NCBI GenBank assembly: GCA_943349385.1 | Contig: CALQZM010000046.1 | Location: forward strand, 1-6,791 | Direction: 5' to 3' | Origin: Candidatus Peribacteria bacterium | GTDB taxonomy: Bacteria; Patescibacteriota; Gracilibacteria; UBA1369; GCA-2718715 | Length of the DNA: 6,791 nucleotides | Translations under genes and position numbers: made by a program | In this document: piece by piece, positions 1 through 6,469 of the stretch | Numbering within the stretch: position 1 is the first letter of the stretch | Layout: each line of letters starts with the position of its first letter | The notes under the pieces: generated by a model | The model's database searches: none | What the model saw: the letters and a program-made list of their open reading frames with translations, nothing else | Told to the model about the DNA's origin: nothing

Positions 1-1270
1 CGGATCCAATCGATTTCAAATTAACGCCTCCGCAGTTTGTGCAGTTTGAAGGAATCTTTTGGGTATGACTACAATAATGGCACATTAAATTCGTGCCAGT
101 TGGGGTTTTATGTAGAGTTAACGATATCGAACAGTGCTGGCATTCGATCACTTTGCCGCAGTCCTGGCAAATTAAATAATTGGCGAAACCACGTTTGTTG
201 TGAAGCAGTAGTGTTAACTCTTTTTTATATAAGTTTTCTTGAATGGCTTGGCTTAATTTTTCTGAGATTGGGCTGTGATTTCCTTTTTTTAGTTCGTCTT
301 TTAAATCTACTAATTGAATGTTAGGTAGGTCTTGGTGTTGGCTTCGATGCAGGATTTCGTGTTTGATAATTTTATCTTGTTTTAGTGATGCTGCAAACGT
401 TTCTAGTGATGGTGTGGCGCTACCGATTATTATTTCGGTTTTCAAGTTTTGGTTTAGCCATTGTAGGATTGTTCTGGTGTGGTAACGAGGGTTTTGTTCT
501 TGTTTGTAGGCGTTGTCGTGTTCTTCGTCCATTATTACAAGTCCCAAGTGTTGGAAAGGTAAAAATAGTGAAGATCTTGATCCTATAATAATTTTAGATT
601 CTTGATTTTTGATTCGATACCATTCATTGGTTTTTTCTGTTGCGTTTAACTTAGAGTGATACAAACTTAGAATATCTTTGGTAAAGTAGTTTGTAAAAAT
701 ACTAATTGTTTGTGGAGTAAGTGAAATTTCGGGAATTAAAATTAGGATTTGTTTACCTTGTTTTAATACTTCTTCAACTCGTTTTAAATATATTATGGTT
801 TTACCTGAGCCTGTAATTCCGTGAATAAGGTGAATTTTATTTTGCGACTGATGTAAGAAGTCTAAAATTTCGGTTTGAGTTTGGTTTAGTTTGAAGTTAG
901 GAGGATTGGATTCGATGAATTGATTTTCTAATTCTTTTGGGTAATTTGCCGCTTCTTCGGTTGTGGTGAATTTTTTAGGGAAAAACAAATTTAAGGTTTT
1001 ACTTTCATTTGCGAAATAGTAACTGGTTATGAATTCAGTAAGTTTTAACTGCCACTTTTGTAGGAATTTTGGTTGGATTATTTCTTGAATTGGTTTTGTT
1101 TTGAATACTGGTTTTTTGACTTGGTTTACGATTATGGCAGTTTCGGTTGTTTTTCGAAGTTCGGCACTTACAAGGTCACCTAATTCTAATTTTTGGTTAA
1201 AATGGTAGGTAAATCGACTTTTAATCGGACTTTTAAGTTTTGGGAAAATTACTTCGTAAAAGTAGGTCAT
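1..1270 (-). CDS. priA: Primosomal protein N' (PriA), replication restart helicase; C-terminal part beyond the left edge
   Basis: PriA is a superfamily 2, 3'-to-5' DNA helicase that recognises stalled or collapsed replication forks and reloads the replicative helicase in the cytoplasm. The minus frame is open from an ATG at 1270 to the window edge, giving 423 codons without a stop. Residues 1-104 resemble the 3'-DNA-end-binding domain. The helicase follows with Walker A GITGSGKT (151-158), the DEEH box (248-251), the PriA-type segment with RYH (262-264) and GSATP (283-287). After KRGF (359-362) all eight zinc-binding cysteines are present: 368, 371, 377, 380, 397, 400, 410 and 413. Helicase motifs IV-VI would lie outside the window. 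The gap between the N-terminal domain and the helicase is only about 30 residues, so the winged-helix domain of E. coli-type PriA seems to be absent. No Shine-Dalgarno precedes the ATG. The family assignment is very secure. Confidence 0.96.
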   Translation of the reverse strand, partial: MTYFYEVIFPKLKSPIKSRFTYHFNQKLELGDLVSAELRKTTETAIIVNQVKKPVFKTKPIQEIIQPKFLQKWQLKLTEFITSYYFANESKTLNLFFPKKFTTTEEAANYPKELENQFIESNPPNFKLNQTQTEILDFLHQSQNKIHLIHGITGSGKTIIYLKRVEEVLKQGKQILILIPEISLTPQTISIFTNYFTKDILSLYHSKLNATEKTNEWYRIKNQESKIIIGSRSSLFLPFQHLGLVIMDEEHDNAYKQEQNPRYHTRTILQWLNQNLKTEIIIGSATPSLETFAASLKQDKIIKHEILHRSQHQDLPNIQLVDLKDELKKGNHSPISEKLSQAIQENLYKKELTLLLHNKRGFANYLICQDCGKVIECQHCSISLTLHKTPTGTNLMCHYCSHTQKIPSNCTNCGGVNLKSIGS

Positions 1271-1313
1271 TTTGTGATATAATGATAAGTGGATTTATAT
1301 TAGCAAATTTTAA
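1271..1313. promoter_or_regulatory. 43-bp divergent promoter region between priA and the DUF1858 gene
   Basis: On the plus strand, TGATATAAT at 1275-1283 is a perfect extended -10 element (TGn plus TATAAT), which would start the DUF1858 transcript near 1290. The -35 position (1255-1260, CGTAAA) is poor, as is common with extended -10 promoters. On the minus strand, TATCAT- and TATAAA-like hexamers in the same 43 bp could serve priA; none stands out. The two promoters must overlap physically, so the divergent genes may compete for polymerase. Neither start codon has a Shine-Dalgarno sequence, and the 5' leaders would be very short. The plus-strand element is the more reliable call. Confidence 0.6.
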
Positions 1314-1517
1314 ATGACAGAAGTACCAAAAATTCATAAAGATATGATTATAATGGACGTGGTAAAGGAGTTTCCTGAAGCCATGGAAGTGTTTTTTGAA
1401 TACGGAATTCACTGTGTCGGATGCAGTAACTCAATGTTTGAAACCGTCGAGCAGGGCGCTGACTTGCATGGATTTAATTTAGATGAATTAATCGATGATT
1501 TAAATTCGGTTCTGTAG
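1314..1517 (+). CDS. Small DUF1858 / redox-disulfide domain protein with CVGC motif
   Basis: This 67-residue protein matches the pattern of the DUF1858 family, also described as the hybrid-cluster-protein-associated redox disulfide domain and found at the N-terminus of ScdA-like proteins. Visible family marks are an opening segment with M-I-x-D-V-V (residues 11-17), a proline in FPEAMEVF, the GIHCVGC core with C34 and C37, and the closing hGFNLDELIDDLN-type helix. The whole protein is this one domain, with no signal peptide or membrane segment, so it should be cytoplasmic. The two cysteines could form a reversible disulfide or bind a metal, but the true function is not known. It is a single-gene unit diverging from priA with a strong extended -10 upstream, and a shared hairpin terminator lies downstream. 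The start is the only ATG that gives the full domain; no Shine-Dalgarno is seen. Confidence 0.9.
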   Translation: MTEVPKIHKDMIIMDVVKEFPEAMEVFFEYGIHCVGCSNSMFETVEQGADLHGFNLDELIDDLNSVL

Positions 1518-1585
1518 TATGTTTGATTGATGGCTTAAAAACTGATATTTGGGTAATTCTAAAAATTGGATCAGTAATTTAATTA

Positions 1586-1625
1586 AAAAAAACCGCCCTT
1601 TTAATTTTAAAGGGGCGGTTTTTTT
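1586..1625. terminator. Bidirectional intrinsic terminator between the DUF1858 gene and secDF
   Basis: The left arm, AACCGCCC followed by TTTT (1591-1602), pairs with AAAGGGGCGGTT (1609-1620) through one G-T wobble, leaving an AT-rich loop. The stem is flanked by an A run (1585-1590) and a T run (1619-1625). It therefore reads as GC stem plus U tract on both strands. It lies 68 bp after the DUF1858 stop and 11 bp after the secDF stop, so it can end both converging transcripts. Confidence 0.93.
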
Positions 1626-1636
1626 AGTAATATTTG

Positions 1637-4600
1637 TTATTGTTGTTTGCTTCGATTTATCATGTTGGCTAGAATTGGCGTAGCTATAAATACTGAGGAG
1701 TAGGTTCCTATTGTAATACCAATTACTAGTGCTAGTGAGAATAAGAATATACTTTCTGCTCCCCAAATCAGTAGTGCTGCTAGAGTAATGAGTGTTGAGA
1801 TTGAAGTATTGATTGATCGCGCCATTGTTTGAGTTAAGGCTGTATTGCAAACTTGGTTGAAGGTTTGTTTTGTTCGATCGAATCCTTTTAGGTTTTCCCT
1901 GATTCTGTCGAATACTACGATTGTATCGTGTACCGAGAATCCAATTACTGTTAGTAACGCTGTAATGAATAGGGCGTCAACTTCTAGTTGGAAAATTGAG
2001 AATATACCAAGTGTAATAATTACATCGTGTACAAGTGCTACGATTGCGCTGGCACCGAACTTCCAGGAGTTAAGTTCTTTTGGAATGTGTCTGAATGCGA
2101 ATGCAATGTATAAAATAATTGCAACTAAAGTAATTATTAGTGAAAGTACGGCTTTGTTTTTTAGATTTTCACTGATAGTAGGACCAATAGTTGTAAATCG
2201 TTTTTCTTGTAATTTGGGGTCTAGGTTGTCTTTAAATTTGGCTAGTACTAAATCATGTTGATCTGCATTTATGTATCCAAGTCTAATTAAGTATGAAGTT
2301 TCACCTGAAGATACTACTGATGGACTACCCCAAATGTCTTCTTTCTTTTGTTCAACTTGTAATTGATTTTCGTATGTTTGAAGATTTTCTTTGATTTGTT
2401 CTACAGATACTTTTGTTTCAGCTGTAAAAGTTATATCCATTAAAGTTCCACCTTTGAAGTCGATTCCTGTATTAAGTCCAAATGTGAATATTGATATAAT
2501 AGAAACTGTAACTAACACAGACGATGCTCCAAGCCACACTTTTGATTTTTCCATGATTTTGAACGGTGCTCTTTCAGTTGATTTTGTAAAGAATCCCATT
2601 AATTTTTTGTTTTCTACAACTTTTCTGTTTTTCATTGCTACCATTAATACTTTGGTAACAGTGATTGCAGTGAACATTGATATCAAAATACCTGCCGCTA
2701 AGTTTAGGGCGAATCCTTTAATGATTGATGTTCCAAAGTAATATAAAATTGCACAAGTAATTAATGACGAGAAGTTTGAATCTCTAATTGAACTCCAAGC
2801 TCTATCGAATCCTGCTTGTACTGCTGATAGGTAAGGTCTTCCGTCTCGTATTTCTTCTTTAATTCTTTCAAATATTAATACGTTAGCATCTACTGCCATA
2901 CCAATTGAAAGTATTACTCCGGCGATACCAGCAAGTGTCATTACGACAGGGCTTGATAGTAGGAATGTAAAGAAGAATAGGCCAAAACAGGCAACTGTAA
3001 GTGAGATTGTTTTTTCCCAAAATGGTTCTTTTTCATTTTGAAGAATCCGATTACTTATAAAGGCAAATCCCACTAATGATACTAATAGTGCCAGTCCAAG
3101 CGGAAATTTAGCTTGAATTAAGAAGATTAAAATAATTGAGTAAACACCTAAGGCAATTGAAGCTACAAGTCCAGGAACTCGGTAATAAGCTAGCATGTAA
3201 AGAATTAACAGCACTATGCCGATTGCCCCAGCAAATAAGCTATTGTTTAGGGCTTCTTGCCCTAAAGTTGCACCAATACTGTATTGTCCAACTAAATTAA
3301 TTGGAGCTGGTATGGCACCTGTATTTAAACTTTTGGCTAAATTTTTGGCTTCTTCGACTGTAAAGTTACCATTAATTACGGCTTGGCCTCCTGTTATTTT
3401 TTCGTTTACATTAGGTGCTGATATTAGTTCTCCACCTACGAAGATCGCTAGTCTTTTTCCTTGAGTAGCTTCGGTAATTTTTTCAAATAATTTTGCACCT
3501 TCTGCATTGAAGACGATTGAAACTTGTGGGTATGAGAATTGGTCAAAAGTTACATCGGCTCTTTCGAAAAATTGGCCGTTAAGTTCTGTTGGCTTCCATT
3601 CTTCTGGCATTGTAGAGAAGTATAGTTTGGCAATTTTTACTTGAGGTTCTGTTTTTTTAGTTTCTGAAGCTGCTGTAACTTTGTCTGCTTTTATAATATG
3701 GTACCCAAACGGTGTTTCGGTAATTGTGGGAGTTACTTCGCCATCTTTTTCTAATTTCATGGTGGCGGTTGTAAATTCTTCGGCATATGAACTACCTGTT
3801 TTTACGGCTGTATTTAGTTTTCCACCGGTAGATTTCCCAGCTTCTTCATCTGTAAATTCTTTTGCAAGGGCAGTAAAATTGGCTCCTTCGGCTCTTGCTT
3901 TGGCAAGTACTTCGGTCGCTAGAGTTTTAGCTTCTTCTTTGCTTCTTGTGATTGACTCTGCTGCTCTTTCAGATTCTTTGTATTGTATTAAAATGTGTGA
4001 TGCTTGAACTTCTTTTTCTTGGGTAATGGTTCTTTCGGCTGTGTCATTTTTTTCGAGAACTTTTACTAAGAATAGTCCTTCTTTTTGTTTGATTTGGTTA
4101 CTTGCAGTCATGATCATGCCAGCACTATCTTCGATAAGTTCTGGTACGAAACTCCCAGCTGTAACCCCGTCTGCAAAAATTTTATTTTGTATATTTGCTC
4201 CAGCGATTTCATCTTTAAATAATAGTTCAGTTTCTTGGTACTCAACTCTTTCTGGATTTGCTAATTTTTCTCTTTCGGCGATTAATTTAAAGTTGTCTGG
4301 GGTAGCTTTGATTTCTTCGAGGATTTTTGTAGCTTCTGCCCTGACGTTTTCTTTTAAGTTTGGATCAACTTCAAAATTTTCTTGTTTAAATTCTAATTGG
4401 ATTGTTTTGCCGACTGCGTTTTTTGCTTGCTCTAAGTCTTTAATCCCGGCTAGTTCTACTATAATATGCGTTTCGCTTCCAACTTGAGAAGTGTAAATAT
4501 TTGGCTCAGAAACTCCAAGTTTATTTACTCGAGAGTTAATTACGTCCATTACACCTTCTACGATTTGTTCTTTGTCGGCTGCTGCAACTTTTCGTAAATC

Positions 4601-4780
4601 TATGCTGTAATCTAGTTGTGATCCACCTTGAAGATCTAGCCCAAGATTAACTTTCATTTCTTTTATGGCAGCCGGAAAAAATGCAGGTTGATATTGTTCG
4701 GGTAGGCTGACTATCCCTAAAAAGCTGGCTAGTAGTATTATGCTTATAACCGGCCAATGTAGAAATCTTTTATAGTTCAT
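1637..4780 (-). CDS. secDF: SecDF fusion protein translocase subunit with a parvulin-type prolyl isomerase inserted in the SecD P1 domain
   Basis: SecDF is the membrane motor that uses the proton gradient to help SecYEG/SecA complete protein export. The SecD half has TM1 (about 10-27), GLDLQGG (47-53), the split P1 base (about 44-132 and 381-500, including the VGGELISAPNVNEKI stretch), helices from 513 and GMAVDANVLIFERIKEE (627-643). The SecF half has a helix at about 748-767, GIDFKGG (772-778), GFSVHDTIVVFDRIREN (947-963) and MARSINTS (986-993). D631, D952 and R988 match the conserved proton-path residues. Two features are unusual. Residues about 133-380 hold parvulin sequence: SHILIQY with H262, F336 and GYHIIK with H361, preceded by a degenerate parvulin-like stretch (about 141-245). 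Residues about 557-611 add a likely transmembrane hairpin, giving about 14 helices. At 1047 residues it is much longer than the roughly 740 of Bacillus SecDF. It is the last gene of its operon, 23 bp after the cupin gene, with no Shine-Dalgarno. Confidence 0.96.
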   Translation of the reverse strand: MNYKRFLHWPVISIILLASFLGIVSLPEQYQPAFFPAAIKEMKVNLGLDLQGGSQLDYSIDLRKVAAADKEQIVEGVMDVINSRVNKLGVSEPNIYTSQVGSETHIIVELAGIKDLEQAKNAVGKTIQLEFKQENFEVDPNLKENVRAEATKILEEIKATPDNFKLIAEREKLANPERVEYQETELLFKDEIAGANIQNKIFADGVTAGSFVPELIEDSAGMIMTASNQIKQKEGLFLVKVLEKNDTAERTITQEKEVQASHILIQYKESERAAESITRSKEEAKTLATEVLAKARAEGANFTALAKEFTDEEAGKSTGGKLNTAVKTGSSYAEEFTTATMKLEKDGEVTPTITETPFGYHIIKADKVTAASETKKTEPQVKIAKLYFSTMPEEWKPTELNGQFFERADVTFDQFSYPQVSIVFNAEGAKLFEKITEATQGKRLAIFVGGELISAPNVNEKITGGQAVINGNFTVEEAKNLAKSLNTGAIPAPINLVGQYSIGATLGQEALNNSLFAGAIGIVLLILYMLAYYRVPGLVASIALGVYSIILIFLIQAKFPLGLALLVSLVGFAFISNRILQNEKEPFWEKTISLTVACFGLFFFTFLLSSPVVMTLAGIAGVILSIGMAVDANVLIFERIKEEIRDGRPYLSAVQAGFDRAWSSIRDSNFSSLITCAILYYFGTSIIKGFALNLAAGILISMFTAITVTKVLMVAMKNRKVVENKKLMGFFTKSTERAPFKIMEKSKVWLGASSVLVTVSIISIFTFGLNTGIDFKGGTLMDITFTAETKVSVEQIKENLQTYENQLQVEQKKEDIWGSPSVVSSGETSYLIRLGYINADQHDLVLAKFKDNLDPKLQEKRFTTIGPTISENLKNKAVLSLIITLVAIILYIAFAFRHIPKELNSWKFGASAIVALVHDVIITLGIFSIFQLEVDALFITALLTVIGFSVHDTIVVFDRIRENLKGFDRTKQTFNQVCNTALTQTMARSINTSISTLITLAALLIWGAESIFLFSLALVIGITIGTYSSVFIATPILANMINRSKQQ

Positions 4781-4793
4781 AAATCTAGTATTA

Positions 4794-4824
4794 ATTATAA
4801 TTATTATTTATTTTGATTGTGTAA
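4794..4824 (-). promoter_or_regulatory. Possible weak promoter directly upstream of secDF
   Basis: On the minus strand TATAAT (4794-4799) is a perfect -10 hexamer. TTACAC (4819-4824) is a -35 candidate at a long 19-bp spacing, inside the 3' end of the cupin gene. A start here would leave a leader of only a few bases before the secDF ATG. The surrounding sequence is almost pure A and T, so the hexamer may be chance. Read-through from the upstream genes is at least as likely. Confidence 0.3.
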
Positions 4825-5202
4825 GTTTTCGTCGTTAGAAATGTCGTTCCCTTCGCCAGTTCGTCCGTAGTCGTCTTGTATTTTAACTACGTCATCTAGT
4901 TCAGGTGTTGAGACTTCGAATATTTCAAGGTCTTCGATGGCTTCGATTCTATGAATTAATGGGGGATTAATATCGAATTTATCACCAGGATTTAATATTA
5001 TTTCAGTAAGATTATCAAGAGACTCTCCAAAGGTAAATTTGGCGATTCCTTTATAGATAAACTGTGTTTCCCTTTTTTTGCGGTGAAATTGTAGTGACAA
5101 CCTGTGTCCTTTGTTTACTTTTAATATTTTACCAGCATAGTTTTCGTTTTGGGCAAACCAAATTTCTTCGCCCCAAGGTTTTTTTACGGATTTGATTTCC
5201 AT
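4804..5202 (-). CDS. Stand-alone phosphomannose-isomerase-type cupin protein
   Basis: This 132-residue single-domain cupin resembles the C-terminal domain of bifunctional ManC/AlgA-type enzymes (mannose-6-phosphate isomerase type II). The family opening KPWGEE (8-13) is present. Cupin motif 1 runs from about G32 to G52 with Q38, H40 and E45, in the LSLQ-x-H pattern typical of this family. Motif 2 has PGD (72-74) and PPLIH with H84. H40, E45 and H84 are the expected metal ligands; the first histidine of the HxH pair is glutamine, as is normal here. An acidic, asparagine-rich tail (about 114-132) follows the fold. It lies 57 bp downstream of the guanylyltransferase gene, so the pair looks like a split form of the usual fusion. 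The reaction, fructose-6-phosphate to mannose-6-phosphate, is an inference from family and context; a sugar-binding or regulatory role is possible. A good promoter lies just upstream. No Shine-Dalgarno is seen. Confidence 0.88.
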   Translation of the reverse strand: MEIKSVKKPWGEEIWFAQNENYAGKILKVNKGHRLSLQFHRKKRETQFIYKGIAKFTFGESLDNLTEIILNPGDKFDINPPLIHRIEAIEDLEIFEVSTPELDDVVKIQDDYGRTGEGNDISNDENLHNQNK

Positions 5203-5225
5203 TAGTTCGGATTTATGTTTGCCAC

Positions 5226-5254
5226 ATTTTAGCTTAAAGCGTTTTTATTGGCAA
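5226..5254 (-). promoter_or_regulatory. Sigma70-type promoter for the cupin-secDF genes
   Basis: On the minus strand TTGCCA (5249-5254) and TAAAAT (5226-5231) are separated by exactly 17 bp and each match the consensus at five of six positions. Transcription would begin about 20 bp before the cupin ATG at 5202. The element sits in the 57-bp gap after the guanylyltransferase stop, so cupin and secDF could be expressed apart from the first gene. No terminator is visible in the gap, so read-through is also expected. Confidence 0.65.
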
Positions 5255-5259
5255 TATAG

Positions 5260-6300
5260 CTAATTTTTGAATTTCTCTAAAATCTCTTTGATTCGTTTGT
5301 CTTCAGATTTATGGCAGATCAGTATTTCTTCTGGTGTGTTTACTACTACTAAGTTGTCTATATTAATAAGTACAACTTTTTTGTTTGGCTCTTTATTTAT
5401 TATAATTGAATTTTTAGTTTCAAGGTGGTGAATTTCGCCTTCAGTTAAATTGTTGCCGATTTCGTCTACCATTTCTTCGTAAAGAGTGTTCCAGGTTCCA
5501 ATATCGCTCCAGCCAAGTTCCGCCGGAATGATTAAAACTTGTTTTGGATCCATTTTTTCCATTAATGCGTAATCGAGTGAAATTCTTGGAAAGTTTTCAT
5601 ATTGGCTTAAACAGTTTGAAAAGTCTGAAATTTGATTTAGGACTTTATCGATTTCTGGAGCATGTTGTGCAATTTGTTCTAAAAATACCCCGGTTTTCCA
5701 AATGTAAAATCCAGTGTTCCATAAATATTTATAGGATTCTACGAATTTTTTTGCAGTTTCGTAATCGGGTTTTTCGGTAAAGTGGTCAAGTTCATAAATT
5801 TCTATTTCGCCGTCTTGTTTGATTAAATTGCCAATTTTTACGTATCCTAAATTAGGGTTTGGATACTTAGCTTTAACCTCGATTACTACAAATTTATTTT
5901 CAGTTGCAGCTAAGGAGTGTCCGTATAGTAATTTTTCTTGAAACTCTTTAGTATTTTTAATTAATTGGTCGGCGTAAATAATTGATACTGTTTCGTCGTC
6001 GCCGAAAAGCGTTTGTAAGTATTTAATAGCAAAGGCCATGCACGGTCCAGTGTCACGTAAAGTCGGTTCCGCGATTATTTGCGCATCGGTGAGTTCTGGT
6101 AATTGTGCTTTTACAATCTCTACGTATTCTTGATTGGTGGACACAAAAATATCTTTTTTGTCGGCAAAGTTAAGTCGGTCGTAGGCTTGTTGTAGTAAGG
6201 TGCGGTCGTTAATAAAGTTTTGGAACTGTTTTGGTTTTTGTGGTGTTGAAAGCGGCCATAGTCTTGAACCAGTGCCACCTGCTAGGATTAAGAATTTCAT
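5260..6300 (-). CDS. manC: Mannose-1-phosphate guanylyltransferase (GDP-mannose pyrophosphorylase)
   Basis: The enzyme joins mannose-1-phosphate and GTP to make GDP-mannose and pyrophosphate in the cytoplasm, the activated sugar for surface polysaccharides and glycoproteins. The nucleotidyltransferase signature is LAGGTGSRLWPLS (6-18) followed by PKQF (23-26). Also present are the metal-binding aspartate D111 in YADQLI (109-114; usually PADH), GYVKIG (152-157), FTEKPD (174-179), NTGFYIWK (195-202), DYALMEK (243-249) and GWSDIGTW (263-270). The C-terminal part with VVVNTPEEILICHK (318-331) is typical of the family. At 346 residues it is the monofunctional form, about 120 shorter than the bifunctional enzymes with a C-terminal isomerase cupin; that domain is encoded by the next gene. 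It is the first gene of the probable operon with the cupin and secDF genes. The leader has no Shine-Dalgarno. A relaxed or different sugar substrate cannot be excluded from sequence. Confidence 0.93.
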   Translation of the reverse strand: MKFLILAGGTGSRLWPLSTPQKPKQFQNFINDRTLLQQAYDRLNFADKKDIFVSTNQEYVEIVKAQLPELTDAQIIAEPTLRDTGPCMAFAIKYLQTLFGDDETVSIIYADQLIKNTKEFQEKLLYGHSLAATENKFVVIEVKAKYPNPNLGYVKIGNLIKQDGEIEIYELDHFTEKPDYETAKKFVESYKYLWNTGFYIWKTGVFLEQIAQHAPEIDKVLNQISDFSNCLSQYENFPRISLDYALMEKMDPKQVLIIPAELGWSDIGTWNTLYEEMVDEIGNNLTEGEIHHLETKNSIIINKEPNKKVVLINIDNLVVVNTPEEILICHKSEDKRIKEILEKFKN

Positions 6301-6328
6301 TTGGATAGAAAGGAGTTATTTTTATTAT

Positions 6329-6357
6329 CTTATACCATTTGCTTTAGTTTTTGAATA
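6329..6357 (-). promoter_or_regulatory. Probable extended -10 promoter of the guanylyltransferase operon
   Basis: On the minus strand TGG precedes TATAAG (6329-6334), forming an extended -10 element with one mismatch in the hexamer. TTCAAA, 15 bp upstream, or TATTCA (6352-6357), 17 bp upstream, are weak -35 candidates. The transcript would start near 6322, leaving a leader of about 22 bases. That leader carries CTCCTTTC rather than a ribosome binding site. Confidence 0.5.
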
Positions 6358-6413
6358 TAAGTTTTGACTCACTTTACATATTTGATTTTTCGCAATATTA
6401 ATTTGCTTATAAA

Positions 6414-6442
6414 TTAAGACATATTGGCATTATTTATATATT
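6414..6442 (+). promoter_or_regulatory. Possible promoter of the LamG-type gene
   Basis: TTAAGA (6414-6419) and TATATT (6437-6442) are spaced 17 bp apart and match the sigma70 consensus at four and five of six positions. Transcription would start near 6449, about 20 bp before the ATG at 6470. Just upstream, TTAATTT (6398-6404) and AAATTAA (6411-6417) form a perfect 7-bp inverted repeat around six bases, overlapping the -35 box. It could be an operator, but in such AT-rich DNA it may be chance. Confidence 0.4.
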
Positions 6443-6469
6443 ATTTAGGTAAAATTAATTTTAAAATGT

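Noticed and set aside
37..588. Two plus-strand open frames (37-324 and 385-588) in the left part
   Set aside because: They lie opposite the continuous priA frame, which carries all expected helicase and zinc motifs. The translations are low in complexity, rich in Leu, Phe, Cys and Arg, and show no domain pattern.
1500..1850. Minus-strand 116-residue frame overlapping the 3' ends of secDF and the DUF1858 gene
   Set aside because: It is in another frame of secDF, runs through the terminator hairpin and has an Asn/Ser/Leu-rich translation without any motif.
1845..4487. Plus-strand open frames opposite secDF (1845-2261, 2391-2741, 3216-3464, 3681-4007, 4026-4487)
   Set aside because: These are antisense shadows of the 3.1-kb secDF gene. 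Their hydrophobic, serine-rich translations are what reversed membrane-protein codons give.
5219..5254. Inverted repeat TTGCCA/TGGCAA in the gap between the guanylyltransferase and cupin genes, considered as a terminator
   Set aside because: The stem is only 6 bp with a 24-base loop and no U tract. The left arm is better explained as the -35 box of a 17-bp-spaced promoter.
5544..5780. Plus-strand 78-residue frame opposite the guanylyltransferase gene
   Set aside because: It is a shadow of a well-conserved enzyme frame that includes the DYALMEK and NTGFYIWK motifs.
6309..6315. AAAGGAG on the plus strand as a ribosome binding site
   Set aside because: No ATG, GTG or TTG follows at a usable distance on the plus strand, and the sequence lies in the leader of the minus-strand gene.
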